Of a DNA stretch of 64,000 nt, positions 1 through 7,753 are shown piece after piece. Each line of letters starts with the position of its first letter. The stretch's first letter is position 1. The DNA comes from Roseateles_B sp041906185. GTDB lineage: Bacteria; Pseudomonadota; Gammaproteobacteria; Burkholderiales; Burkholderiaceae_C. The stretch lies in the NCBI GenBank assembly GCA_041906185.1, contig JAYRJQ010000016.1:1-64000 (forward strand), in the 5' to 3' direction. The notes beneath the pieces are model-generated. The model searched no databases. It was given only the letters and a program-made list of their open reading frames with translations, and had not been told where the DNA came from. Made by a program: the position numbers and the translations under genes.

Positions 1-1
1 G

Positions 2-598
2 TTCCACGTCGTGGGCCACGACCGCGGCGGGCGCACGGCGCACCGGCTGGCGCTGGACCATCCCGAGGCGGTCCGATCGCTCACGGTCATGGACATCGTG
101 CCCACGCTGGCGATGTTCATGGACACGAACCACCAGATTTCGGCCACCTACTGGCATTGGTACTTTCTTCAGCAGCCCGAGCCCTTCCCGGAGCGGCTGA
201 TCGGGGCGGACCCGGACTTCTTCTACGAGACTTGCCTGCTGGGCTGGGGCAAGACGCGCCTGAGCGACTTCGACCCCGCGTTGCTGGCCGACTACCGGCA
301 GTCCTGGCGCGACCCGGCCATGATCCACGGCTCCTGCTCGGACTACCGCGCCGCGGCCACGGTGGATCTGGCGCTGGATCAGGCGGACGCCGCGGTGAAG
401 GTGGCGTGCCCGACGCTCGTCTTCTTCGGCGAGGCCGGCGTGATGAACCAGCACTTCGACATCCCGGCCGAATGGCGCAAGCGCTGCCGGGACGTGCGGA
501 CGGCGTCGCTGCCGGGCGGCCACTTCTTCGTGGACCAGTTCCCTGACGACACAGCGGCGGCGCTCCTGGCCTTTCTGCAGAGCGTCGACCGCGCATGA
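2..598 (+). CDS. Haloacetate dehalogenase-like alpha/beta hydrolase (5' end cut by window)
   Basis: The open frame runs in from the window edge, so the N-terminus is missing. The visible start reads VGHDRGGR, the nucleophile elbow in which haloacid/fluoroacetate dehalogenases carry Asp instead of Ser. Further on are DIVPT (position of the second catalytic Asp in that family), YWHWYF (the His-Trp pair that cradles the halide in fluoroacetate dehalogenase) and GGHFF near the C-terminus (catalytic His). These together favour C-halogen hydrolysis of a small 2-haloacid over a generic esterase; epoxide hydrolase remains an alternative. It ends just before a hairpin that terminates the convergent gene. 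Substrate is inferred. Confidence 0.8.
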   Translation, partial: FHVVGHDRGGRTAHRLALDHPEAVRSLTVMDIVPTLAMFMDTNHQISATYWHWYFLQQPEPFPERLIGADPDFFYETCLLGWGKTRLSDFDPALLADYRQSWRDPAMIHGSCSDYRAAATVDLALDQADAAVKVACPTLVFFGEAGVMNQHFDIPAEWRKRCRDVRTASLPGGHFFVDQFPDDTAAALLAFLQSVDRA

Positions 599-620
599 AA
601 AAGGGGGCCGCAGGCCCCCG
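597..620 (-). terminator. Intrinsic terminator of the 641-1285 gene
   Basis: A 7-bp perfect GC stem (603-609 with 613-619, 3-base loop) is followed on the minus strand by a run of five to six T (plus-strand A at 598-602). It sits directly after the minus-strand stop and abuts the stop of the convergent hydrolase. Confidence 0.75.
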
Positions 621-640
621 GGGTGTGGACGATCCGGCGC

Positions 641-1285
641 TCAGCGGCCGGTGTGCTCGACGGCGGGCCGGTGGGTGGCCCGCTCGGCGGCACGCCCGAT
701 GGCGCGCTCGACCGCATCGCTGCTCGGGGCCGGCTCGCCGGGCGGCAGCGCGATCACGGAGGTGCGCGGTACCGCCGGTGCCACAGGTGGCTCAACAGGC
801 GATGCCTCCCGGCGCTGCACACGGCTCTCGGCAGGCAGGTGCTCCAGCTGCCCGCCACGCCGCACGGTGACGCCATCCGGGGCGATGCGCTCCACGCGTA
901 CGCCGCGGGCGAGCGCGTCGCCGAGCTGGGCCAGGCGCGGTGCGCCGTCACCGACCCGCAGCCGGGCCAGCCAGCGTCCGTGTGCGTCCTGCTGCACGGC
1001 GAGGACGCGGACGAGATCGGCCGCGGGGAGCGTCTCCGCCACCGCCGTAGGCATTGCCGCGGCCGGCGTGGGGGCCGGCTGTGACACTTGTGCGGTAGGA
1101 ACGGGCGCGGTCTGCTCCGACAGATCGCCGCCCGGTCTCGACCACCCAGCAACAAGCGCGAGCAGGCACGCGCCCACGCCCGCCACGATCGCGCCGATCG
1201 CGCCGATCGCGCGGCCAGGCGCCCCGCCGCGCCGCCCGACGGGCAGCACGTGGGGGCGCCCACGCAGGGGCGCGGCGCTCACCAT
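641..1285 (-). CDS. Small single-pass membrane protein with GspC/PilP-like periplasmic region
   Basis: 214 residues: a basic cytoplasmic N-terminus, one hydrophobic segment at about 26-46 (GAIGAIVAGVGACLLALVAG), a Pro/Ala-rich linker, then a region (about 92-152) reading W-x-ARLRVGD-x-APRLAQLGDAL-x-RGVRVERI-x-x-DGV-x-V-x-RGG, which follows the pattern of the GspC homology region or PilP of type II secretion/pilus machines. The C-terminal tail is low-complexity. Its ATG overlaps the stop codon of the upstream glucanase gene (ATGGTGA), so the two are translationally coupled. A role in secretion or envelope anchoring of that enzyme is inference; family membership is tentative. Confidence 0.6.
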   Translation of the reverse strand: MVSAAPLRGRPHVLPVGRRGGAPGRAIGAIGAIVAGVGACLLALVAGWSRPGGDLSEQTAPVPTAQVSQPAPTPAAAMPTAVAETLPAADLVRVLAVQQDAHGRWLARLRVGDGAPRLAQLGDALARGVRVERIAPDGVTVRRGGQLEHLPAESRVQRREASPVEPPVAPAVPRTSVIALPPGEPAPSSDAVERAIGRAAERATHRPAVEHTGR

Positions 1286-4200
1286 CCGATCGTGTACGTC
1301 ACCGTCTGGGGCGACGGCGTGTGGATGGACGGGCTGCGCGCGCCGACATCGTCATAGGCAAAGCCGTAGGCGAGGGCGTTCAGGCTGTGCTCATGCCAGA
1401 AGCGCGCGAAGTGGTTGCCCGCCTGACCCGCGGGGTAGTGCGCGGCCGGGTCCCACCAGCTGGCGAAGGGCAGGTGCGCCACGCGGCGGTTCAGCGCAGC
1501 GCACAGCTGGGCCTGCAGCTGCAGCTGCTTGCCCGCGTTCGTCGGGCCGCCGCTGGTGTCGTCGAGCAGGCCGTTGCCGAGCATCACCATGGCCGTGCTG
1601 GGCTTTCCGTTGATGAAGTAGACGCCGCCATTGGCATCGGTGAAGCGCATCACATTGCCGCTCACGCGGCCGCGGAAAGTGCCCCAGCCGTTGCGCAGGT
1701 CCAGCACCAGGTCCTGCTGGGCGTACTGGGCCCAGACGGCGCTGATGTAGTCGTCCAGGTAGTGCTCGTTGGCCTGGCCGGGCTGGAAGGTGGCGTGGGC
1801 CGGCGCCATGATGCGGTAGGGCGCGTACGGAGCCTGGGCGAGGCCGTGGAAGGCCGGCGGGGTGTCGTTGATGAACTTCGCGAAGAGCTCCTCGCGCGTC
1901 TCCGTGAGGGACTCGCCGACGGTCTGCGTGAAGCCGTCCAGGCCGGTCACCGAGAGTTGCAGCGGGAAGCCGAACTGGTCCACCCGCGTCGTGTTGACGA
2001 AGATGCCCTGCGGCTGGCTGCCCGGCGGCAGGATGGCGAACTCGCCGAAGTCGAAGGTGACGTCGATGTTGGGGTCGGTCGGGTTCTCGATGTTGGCGCC
2101 GGCATAGGCGATGCGGCCGTTGACGTCGGCGTTGACCCAGATGTACATCGGGCTGCCCACGCTGAAGAGGATGCGCGCCGAGTTGATCGGCGGGATGGTC
2201 ACCGACTTCTGCTGTGCCAGCGTGAAGAAGTAGTTGCTGTAGGGCAGGCCGTTCTTCATCAGCGCGCCGTTGTCGCCGAGGCTCATGGGCACGAGCTGGC
2301 CCTGGGCGTTCACGTGCACGAACTGGCCCGTGTTCCAGTCCTTGCCGATGATGGCCCAGTAGACCTGCGCGTCGCTGAACTTCCCGCGCGTGGCGTTGAC
2401 CATCCGGAAGGTGGTCAGGCCGTTCCAGGTCTGGCCCGTGCCCGTGCCGATGCTGTAGCTCGCCTGGCTGATGCTGGAGGGCGTCATGCCGGGCTTGAAC
2501 GCGATGGCGCGCACCGTCGTGGCCGCGGTCAGCGGGAGGGGGCCCCCGTAGGCCTCGGAGCTGGCGCCGGGCGTGCTGCCATCCGTCGTGAAGCGCACGG
2601 TGGCGCCGGGGGTGCTGGTGGCGAGGGTCAGCTGGATCGGCGAGCCATAGCTGCCGGCGGCATGCGAGAACACCGGCGCCGCGACCTGCCCGCCCGGCGT
2701 CGCGACCACATAGGTGCTGCTCGCGATGCCGGACTGGCTGCCGTCGCTCAGCTCGCTGATGGCGTTGAGCGTCTGCGCCGTCGTGACGGTGATCGGGCCC
2801 GTGTACTGCGGCGACAGCCCGTTCGGGGCCGAGCCATCGGTCGTGTAGCGGATCACGCCGCCGGGGGCCTGGGTCGTGAGGCTCACGCTGACGGGCGCGC
2901 TGAAGCTGCCGCCCGCCGGGCTGAAGCTCGGCTTGGGAATGCCGTTGCCGGTGCCCATGACGTAGAAGTAGACCGGCGTGTCGGTCTGGGCGCCCGACAG
3001 TGGGGCGTAGGTGAAGCTGTAGGCCAGGCGCTGGCCGTCAGAGAGGCCGCTCACGACCGTCTCGTAGCGCGCGAGCGTGGGGTTGTAGGCCATCTGCGGA
3101 TTGATCTGGGCACCGGTCCCGACCTGGTAGTGCAGGATCACGAAGCGCTGCGCCGCCGCGGGCTTGAACCAGACCGTGGCCGTGGCGCCGAGCTCCGACA
3201 CGCCCTGCGAGAAGCCGCCGTTGCCGACGTTGAGGGTGTAGCTGGCGCTGGCGACGGGCGAGTCCGTCAGGCCGCTGGCGCTGGCGTAGGCCTTGATCGT
3301 CAGGCTGCTGCTCACCGCGATGGGGCCGGCGTACACAGTCGAGGCGGCCGTCGGCGTGCTGCCGTCGACGGTGTAGCGGATCACCGCGCCGGGCGTGCTG
3401 CTGGCGAGGCCCACCTGCTGCGGGCTGCCATAGCTGCCGCCGGGCACGGAGAAGGTCGGCGCCGCGGCCGTGCCACCACCTCCGCCACCACCACCACCAC
3501 CACCACCACCGAGCGTCAGCACGAACAGCGGGCTGTCGGCCGCGCCGCTGCCGTTGGCGAACCAGGTGAAGCTGTACTTCACCGTGGCGCCGGCGGGCAG
3601 GGCGGTCTTGAACTCGAATCGCTGCGTGCCGGCGTTGTAGCTGCTGCGGACGTTCTGCTGGCCGCTGCCGGCGTCGTAATGCACGTCGACCCAGGCCGTG
3701 CTGGCGAGGTCGCGCGCGAACCAGAAGGTCGCCACGCCGGCGCCGTAGTCCACGCCCTGGGTGTAGCCGGTGCCACCGCCGGGGCTGAGGGTGTAGCTGG
3801 CGCTGCTGACCGGCGAGCTCAGGCCGTTGAGCACGGCGATGGCCTTGACCGTCGCGCTGGCCGTCAGCGAGAGCGGGGCGGTGTAGGCCGCCGATCTGCT
3901 CGTGGGCGTGCTGCCGTCCAGCGTGTAGCGGAGGGCCGCGCCGCTCGTGCTGGTGCTGAGCGTGAGGCTCAGCGGCGCGACGTAGCTGCCGGCCGGCACC
4001 GAGAAGGCCGGCGCGGCAGGCGTGCCACCGCCGCCACCGCCGGGCAGTACGAGGCTGCCCGGCGCCGTGTCATAGGCGGCGCCGCCGGTGAAGTAGGTGA
4101 AGCTGTGCACGAGCGACTGTCCTGCGCTGGCCGGGAACGTCGTCTCGAAGTGGGCGGCGCTGCTGTTGTAGCTCATGCGCACATTCATCTGGGCGCCGCC

Positions 4201-4398
4201 GGCGAGGCTGTAGTGGGCATCGACCCAGCTTGCGCCGGCATCCGGCTTGAACCAGAGGGTGGCGGTGCCGCCGGACAACTCCGCCCCGACGGTGTAGGGG
4301 GTGGAGCCGGCAGAGGCATGGGCGGGCAGGAACCCGAGGGACAGGGCGAGGACGGCGCAGAGCAGCCTCCGCATCAGTCCGAGGAGGGGGTGGATCAT
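1279..4398 (-). CDS. Secreted modular GH64 beta-1,3-glucanase with CBM56-like and CHB_HEX_C-like repeats
   Basis: 1039 residues. Start chosen at 4398, not further upstream, because GGAGA lies just before it and it opens directly into a signal peptide (MIHPLLGLMRR, hydrophobic core, AHASA cleavage). Modules in order: CBM56-like (about 32-115), chitobiase C-terminal-like beta-sandwich (127-205), CBM56-like (211-295), poly-Gly linker, sandwich (311-390), CBM56-like (395-480), sandwich (487-565), sandwich (572-650), then a C-terminal catalytic region (657-1039) with FVNTTRVDQFGFPLQL and DDYISAVWAQY, features of GH64 glucanases with a thaumatin-like fold. Expected role: extracellular cleavage of laminarin/fungal beta-1,3-glucan, with the repeats binding polysaccharide. 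Family calls are by pattern memory; the catalytic residues were not assigned with certainty. Confidence 0.85.
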   Translation of the reverse strand: MIHPLLGLMRRLLCAVLALSLGFLPAHASAGSTPYTVGAELSGGTATLWFKPDAGASWVDAHYSLAGGAQMNVRMSYNSSAAHFETTFPASAGQSLVHSFTYFTGGAAYDTAPGSLVLPGGGGGGTPAAPAFSVPAGSYVAPLSLTLSTSTSGAALRYTLDGSTPTSRSAAYTAPLSLTASATVKAIAVLNGLSSPVSSASYTLSPGGGTGYTQGVDYGAGVATFWFARDLASTAWVDVHYDAGSGQQNVRSSYNAGTQRFEFKTALPAGATVKYSFTWFANGSGAADSPLFVLTLGGGGGGGGGGGGGTAAAPTFSVPGGSYGSPQQVGLASSTPGAVIRYTVDGSTPTAASTVYAGPIAVSSSLTIKAYASASGLTDSPVASASYTLNVGNGGFSQGVSELGATATVWFKPAAAQRFVILHYQVGTGAQINPQMAYNPTLARYETVVSGLSDGQRLAYSFTYAPLSGAQTDTPVYFYVMGTGNGIPKPSFSPAGGSFSAPVSVSLTTQAPGGVIRYTTDGSAPNGLSPQYTGPITVTTAQTLNAISELSDGSQSGIASSTYVVATPGGQVAAPVFSHAAGSYGSPIQLTLATSTPGATVRFTTDGSTPGASSEAYGGPLPLTAATTVRAIAFKPGMTPSSISQASYSIGTGTGQTWNGLTTFRMVNATRGKFSDAQVYWAIIGKDWNTGQFVHVNAQGQLVPMSLGDNGALMKNGLPYSNYFFTLAQQKSVTIPPINSARILFSVGSPMYIWVNADVNGRIAYAGANIENPTDPNIDVTFDFGEFAILPPGSQPQGIFVNTTRVDQFGFPLQLSVTGLDGFTQTVGESLTETREELFAKFINDTPPAFHGLAQAPYAPYRIMAPAHATFQPGQANEHYLDDYISAVWAQYAQQDLVLDLRNGWGTFRGRVSGNVMRFTDANGGVYFINGKPSTAMVMLGNGLLDDTSGGPTNAGKQLQLQAQLCAALNRRVAHLPFASWWDPAAHYPAGQAGNHFARFWHEHSLNALAYGFAYDDVGARSPSIHTPSPQTVTYTIGW
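3473..3510. repeat. CCA/CCG trinucleotide run encoding a poly-glycine linker
   Basis: About 12 consecutive CCN triplets, mostly CCA, read on the minus strand as TGG/GGT-type glycine codons forming the 13-Gly linker between the second CBM56-like module and the second beta-sandwich of the glucanase. Slippage would lengthen or shorten the linker without shifting frame. Confidence 0.85.
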
Positions 4399-4498
4399 GG
4401 ACTTGTCTCCAGTCTTTATGGCTTGTGGGGGGGGGTGATCCCTCCGGCGCCTTGGCAAGCGCTCGTGTTGGCTCTGTACTGCAGGCTGGATTCTGAAA

Positions 4499-4512
4499 TG
4501 AAAGCGCTTTCT
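4499..4512. promoter_or_regulatory. LacI/GalR-type operator-like palindrome 1
   Basis: TGAAAGCGCTTTCT, a near-perfect palindrome with the central CG typical of LacI-family operators. It lies 101 bp upstream of the glucanase start and is the first of two such sites in the divergent intergenic region 4399-4698. No LacI-family gene is in the window. Confidence 0.65.
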
Positions 4513-4568
4513 TGAATAGATCGGTAGTGACCCGATGCCGCTTCAAGATATATGAAAACATATTTGAA

Positions 4569-4582
4569 TGAAATCGCTTTCA
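4569..4582. promoter_or_regulatory. LacI/GalR-type operator-like palindrome 2
   Basis: TGAAATCGCTTTCA, matching the first site at most positions; its centre is exactly 70 bp from the centre of the first. It is 117 bp upstream of the protease start, so the pair could serve both divergent genes. The rest of the 4399-4698 gap holds no coding sequence that I can support. Confidence 0.65.
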
Positions 4583-4698
4583 TTCTGCAATCCACGAGGC
4601 GGCGTACCGCGGGCGTCGGCTGCCGCGGTTGCCGACGCGGGGGGGCCGGTGATGCGATGATGCGGCCCCATCAACGGGCAACGCACAAGGGACGACGC

Positions 4699-5502
4699 AT
4701 GACGCAGCACCGACATCCAGGCGCCGGCACCGCCTCGCGGCGGCAGTGGCTGACCCGGCTCGCGCTGGGCGTCTCGTGCTGGCCTGCGATCGCCGGGGCT
4801 GCCTTGCCGGAGACCGTCCAGCAGCTCAAGCCCTCGGTGGTGATGGTCGGCACCTATGCCGAAACCGACACGCCGCGCTTCGGCTTTCGCGGCACCGGCT
4901 TCGGCGTGCTGGAAGGGCGGCATGTGCTGACCAACGCCCACGTCATCCCCGACGGCGCCGCGCTGGTGGACGGGCGCCGCCTGGCGGTGCAGGTGCCGGA
5001 GGGCCGGGGCAAGTGGAGCCAGCGCACGGCCCAGGTCCTCGCGCAGGACACCAGCCGGGACCTCGCGCTGCTGGCCCTCGACGGCGCCCCCGTGCGGCCG
5101 CTGCGCCTCGCGGGCGTGGAGCAGCTGCGCGAGGGCATGGACATCGCCCTGATGGGCTTCCCGCTGGCGGGCGCTGTCGGCTACACGGCGGTCACCCATC
5201 GCGGTGTGCTGGCCGCCATGACGGACGTCGTGCTGCCGCCGCCCGTGGCGCAGGCGCTCACGCCCCGTGCGATCCGGCAGTTGCGGGACGGCAACTTCCC
5301 CGTCATGCAGCTCGACGTCACCGCCTATCCCGGCAACAGCGGCGGCCCGGTCTTCGAACCGGACAGCGGCCTCGTGCTGGGCGTGGTGAGCATGGTGCTC
5401 ATCAAGGGCACGCGCGAGTCGGCACTCAGCGCGCCCACCGGCATCACCTATGCCATTCCCGCGGACGTGGTGGCGGAGTTCCTGCGCGCCGCGCGGCCCT
5501 GA
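4699..5502 (+). CDS. Exported trypsin-like (S1/DegP-type) serine protease without PDZ domain
   Basis: 267 residues from the ATG at 4699 (AAGGGA upstream); a longer frame to 4552 exists but would place the export signal internally. The N-terminus has SRRQWLTRLALG followed by a hydrophobic stretch and AGA, a twin-arginine-like signal. Catalytic triad visible: His in TNAHV, Asp in SRDLALL, Ser in GNSGGPV. The protein ends soon after the protease fold, with no PDZ domain, so it is not a canonical DegP/HtrA. It diverges from the glucanase gene across the paired LacI-like sites. A role in processing secreted enzymes is possible but inferred only from position. Confidence 0.85.
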   Translation: MTQHRHPGAGTASRRQWLTRLALGVSCWPAIAGAALPETVQQLKPSVVMVGTYAETDTPRFGFRGTGFGVLEGRHVLTNAHVIPDGAALVDGRRLAVQVPEGRGKWSQRTAQVLAQDTSRDLALLALDGAPVRPLRLAGVEQLREGMDIALMGFPLAGAVGYTAVTHRGVLAAMTDVVLPPPVAQALTPRAIRQLRDGNFPVMQLDVTAYPGNSGGPVFEPDSGLVLGVVSMVLIKGTRESALSAPTGITYAIPADVVAEFLRAARP

Positions 5503-5601
5503 GCCACGCGCCGAGCCTCCTCACCGGACGCCGGGGAAAACCCGTCCGGCCGGTGCCGGGGGGCGCTCCTAGAATCCTCGCTCGCTATCGAGGAGTTCTC
5601 C

Positions 5602-6180
5602 ATGGTCACTGCCCGTCGAGGCAAGGCGTCGTCCCCCCAGGATCCGGCCGGCAAGGCCGGGCCGCGCGTGCTCAAGAAGTACCCCAACCGCCGCCTGTAT
5701 GACACCCAGACCAGCAGCTACATCACGCTGGCCGACGTCAAGGCCATGGTCCTGGCCGGGCAGAGCTTCGAGGTGCGCGACGCCAAGACCGGCGAGGAGC
5801 TGACCCGCTCCATCCTGCTGCAGATCATCCTGGAGGAGGAGACCGGCGGCGTGCCGATGTTCTCCACCCAGATCCTCGAGCAGATCATCCGCTTCTACGG
5901 CCATGCCATGCAGGGCGTGATGGGGGCCTACCTCGAAAAGAACCTGCAGACCTTCACCGACCTGCAGGGCCGCTTCGTCGAGCAGAGCAAGGGCATGCCC
6001 TTCAGCCCGGAGCTGTGGACGCAGTTCCTGAGCGGCCAGTCGCCCGCCATGCAGGGCCTCATGGGCAGCTACATGGAGCAGAGCAAGCACCTCCTGACGC
6101 AGATGCAGGAGCAGATGCAGCAGGCCGGCGCGATGTTCCCGGGGATGCCGGGCATGCCCGGCTTCGGCGGCAAGAAGTAG
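5602..6180 (+). CDS. phaR: Polyhydroxyalkanoate synthesis repressor PhaR
   Basis: 192 residues. The N-terminal DNA-binding domain carries KKYPNRRLYDTQTSSYITL, the PhaR signature, followed by the PHB-accumulation regulatory region (about 65-145) and a Met/Gly-rich tail. PhaR represses phasin and PHA granule genes and is released when it binds PHB granules. The start is supported by GAGGAG at 5590 and a TAGAAT -10 hexamer at 5570-5575. No pha biosynthesis genes are adjacent, so it stands alone here. Length and motif are normal for the family. Confidence 0.95.
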   Translation: MVTARRGKASSPQDPAGKAGPRVLKKYPNRRLYDTQTSSYITLADVKAMVLAGQSFEVRDAKTGEELTRSILLQIILEEETGGVPMFSTQILEQIIRFYGHAMQGVMGAYLEKNLQTFTDLQGRFVEQSKGMPFSPELWTQFLSGQSPAMQGLMGSYMEQSKHLLTQMQEQMQQAGAMFPGMPGMPGFGGKK

Positions 6181-6243
6181 GGCCGGCGCGGCATTTTGCG
6201 GGGCGCGAGGTGTGAGGCGCCGCGCGCACCGGGCGCCACCGCC

Positions 6244-6249
6244 TAAAAT
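6244..6249 (+). promoter_or_regulatory. -10 hexamer (TAAAAT) placing transcription start at the rimO ATG
   Basis: TAAAAT is separated from the rimO ATG by only six bases (CGCGGG). A start point about seven bases after the hexamer would coincide with the A of the start codon, which predicts a leaderless mRNA; there is no purine-rich ribosome-binding site. Confidence 0.55.
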
Positions 6250-6255
6250 CGCGGG

Positions 6256-7656
6256 ATGAGCGCATCCACCTCCACGGGCCAAGAGGCCGTCGCGGCCACG
6301 CCCGCCCCCAAGATCGGTTTTGTGTCCCTGGGCTGCCCCAAGGCCCTGACCGACTCCGAACTCATCCTCACCCAGCTGCGGGCCGAGGGCTATGACACCT
6401 CCAAGACCTTCGCCGGCGCGGACCTGGTGATCGTCAACACCTGCGGCTTCATCGATGACGCCGTCAAGGAGAGCCTGGACACCATCGGCGAGGCGCTGGC
6501 CGAGAACGGCAAGGTGATCGTCACTGGCTGCCTGGGCGCCAAGAGCGGCGCGAACACCGACAACCTCGTGCGCGAGGTGCACCCGAGCGTGCTGGCCGTC
6601 ACCGGCCCCCACGCCACGCAGGAGGTGATGGACGCCGTGCACCAGCACGTGCCCAAGCCGCACGACCCCTTCATCGACCTGGTGCCGGCCCAGGGCATCA
6701 AGCTCACGCCCAAGCACTACGCCTACCTGAAGATCAGCGAGGGCTGCAACCACCGCTGCTCCTTCTGCATCATCCCGAGCATGCGCGGCGACCTGGTCTC
6801 GCGCCCGATCGGCGACGTGCTGAACGAGGCCCGCGCGCTGTTCGAGGCCGGCGTGAAGGAGCTGCTGGTCATCAGCCAGGACACCAGCGCCTACGGCGTG
6901 GACGTCAAGTACCGCACGGGCTTCTGGGACGGCAAGCCCGTCAAGACGCGCATGTTCGACCTCGTCGCGCAGCTGGGCGAGCTCGCGAAGCAGCACGGCG
7001 CCTGGGTGCGCCTGCACTACGTCTACCCCTACCCGCACGTGGACGAGGTGCTGCCGCTGATGGCCGAAGGCCTGATCCTGCCCTACCTCGACGTGCCGAT
7101 GCAGCATGCCCACCCGGACGTGCTCAAGCGCATGAAGCGCCCGGCCAATGGCGAGAAGAACCTGGAGCGCATCCAGGCCTGGCGCGCCGTCTGCCCGGAC
7201 ATCGTCATCCGCTCGACCTTCATCGCCGGCTTCCCCGGCGAGACCGAGGCCGAGTTCGAGTACCTGCTCGACTTCATGAAGGAAGCCCGCATCGACCGCG
7301 CCGGCTGCTTCGCCTACTCGCCCGTGACCGGTGCCTCGGCCAACGAGCTGCCCGGCGCGCTGCCGGACGAGGTGCGCAATGCACGTCAGGCGCGCTTCAT
7401 GGAAGTGGCGGAGGCCGTGTCCATCGACAAGCTGCGCAGCCGCATCGGCGCCACGATGCAGGTGCTGGTCGACTCCGCCCCGGCCCTGGGCCGCAAGGGC
7501 GGCGTGGGCCGCAGCTATGCGGACGCGCCCGAGATCGACGGCACCGTGCGCCTGCTGCCGCCCGAGAAGGCCAGCAAGACGCTCAAGGTGGGCGAGTTCA
7601 CCCGCGCCCGCATCGTCGCCGCCGAGGGCCACGACCTGATCGGCCTGCCCATCTGA
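6256..7656 (+). CDS. rimO: Ribosomal protein S12 methylthiotransferase RimO
   Basis: 466 residues. The N-terminal MTTase domain has its three cluster cysteines in LGCPKA, NTCGF and TGCLGA; the radical-SAM domain has C-x3-C-x2-C in EGCNHRCSFCIIPSMRG; a TRAM domain follows at the C-terminus. It uses two 4Fe-4S clusters and SAM to add a methylthio group to Asp of ribosomal protein S12. The start is fixed by conservation of the N-terminal region and by the -10 element only six bases upstream. It stands as a single gene between phaR and metC. Confidence 0.97.
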   Translation: MSASTSTGQEAVAATPAPKIGFVSLGCPKALTDSELILTQLRAEGYDTSKTFAGADLVIVNTCGFIDDAVKESLDTIGEALAENGKVIVTGCLGAKSGANTDNLVREVHPSVLAVTGPHATQEVMDAVHQHVPKPHDPFIDLVPAQGIKLTPKHYAYLKISEGCNHRCSFCIIPSMRGDLVSRPIGDVLNEARALFEAGVKELLVISQDTSAYGVDVKYRTGFWDGKPVKTRMFDLVAQLGELAKQHGAWVRLHYVYPYPHVDEVLPLMAEGLILPYLDVPMQHAHPDVLKRMKRPANGEKNLERIQAWRAVCPDIVIRSTFIAGFPGETEAEFEYLLDFMKEARIDRAGCFAYSPVTGASANELPGALPDEVRNARQARFMEVAEAVSIDKLRSRIGATMQVLVDSAPALGRKGGVGRSYADAPEIDGTVRLLPPEKASKTLKVGEFTRARIVAAEGHDLIGLPI

Positions 7657-7753
7657 GGCCGGCCCCCGCGCCGCGCCGGCCTGCCCGGCCGGCGCCGTCT
7701 TCCAGGGCCGGCGCCCGGCACTTCCGGGCGGGCCCGCAACCAAGCTCCCGCCC

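Noticed and set aside
1321..4515. Plus-strand open frame opposite the glucanase
   Set aside because: Arg/Ala/Gly-rich shadow with no recognisable fold; the minus-strand protein has clear modules.
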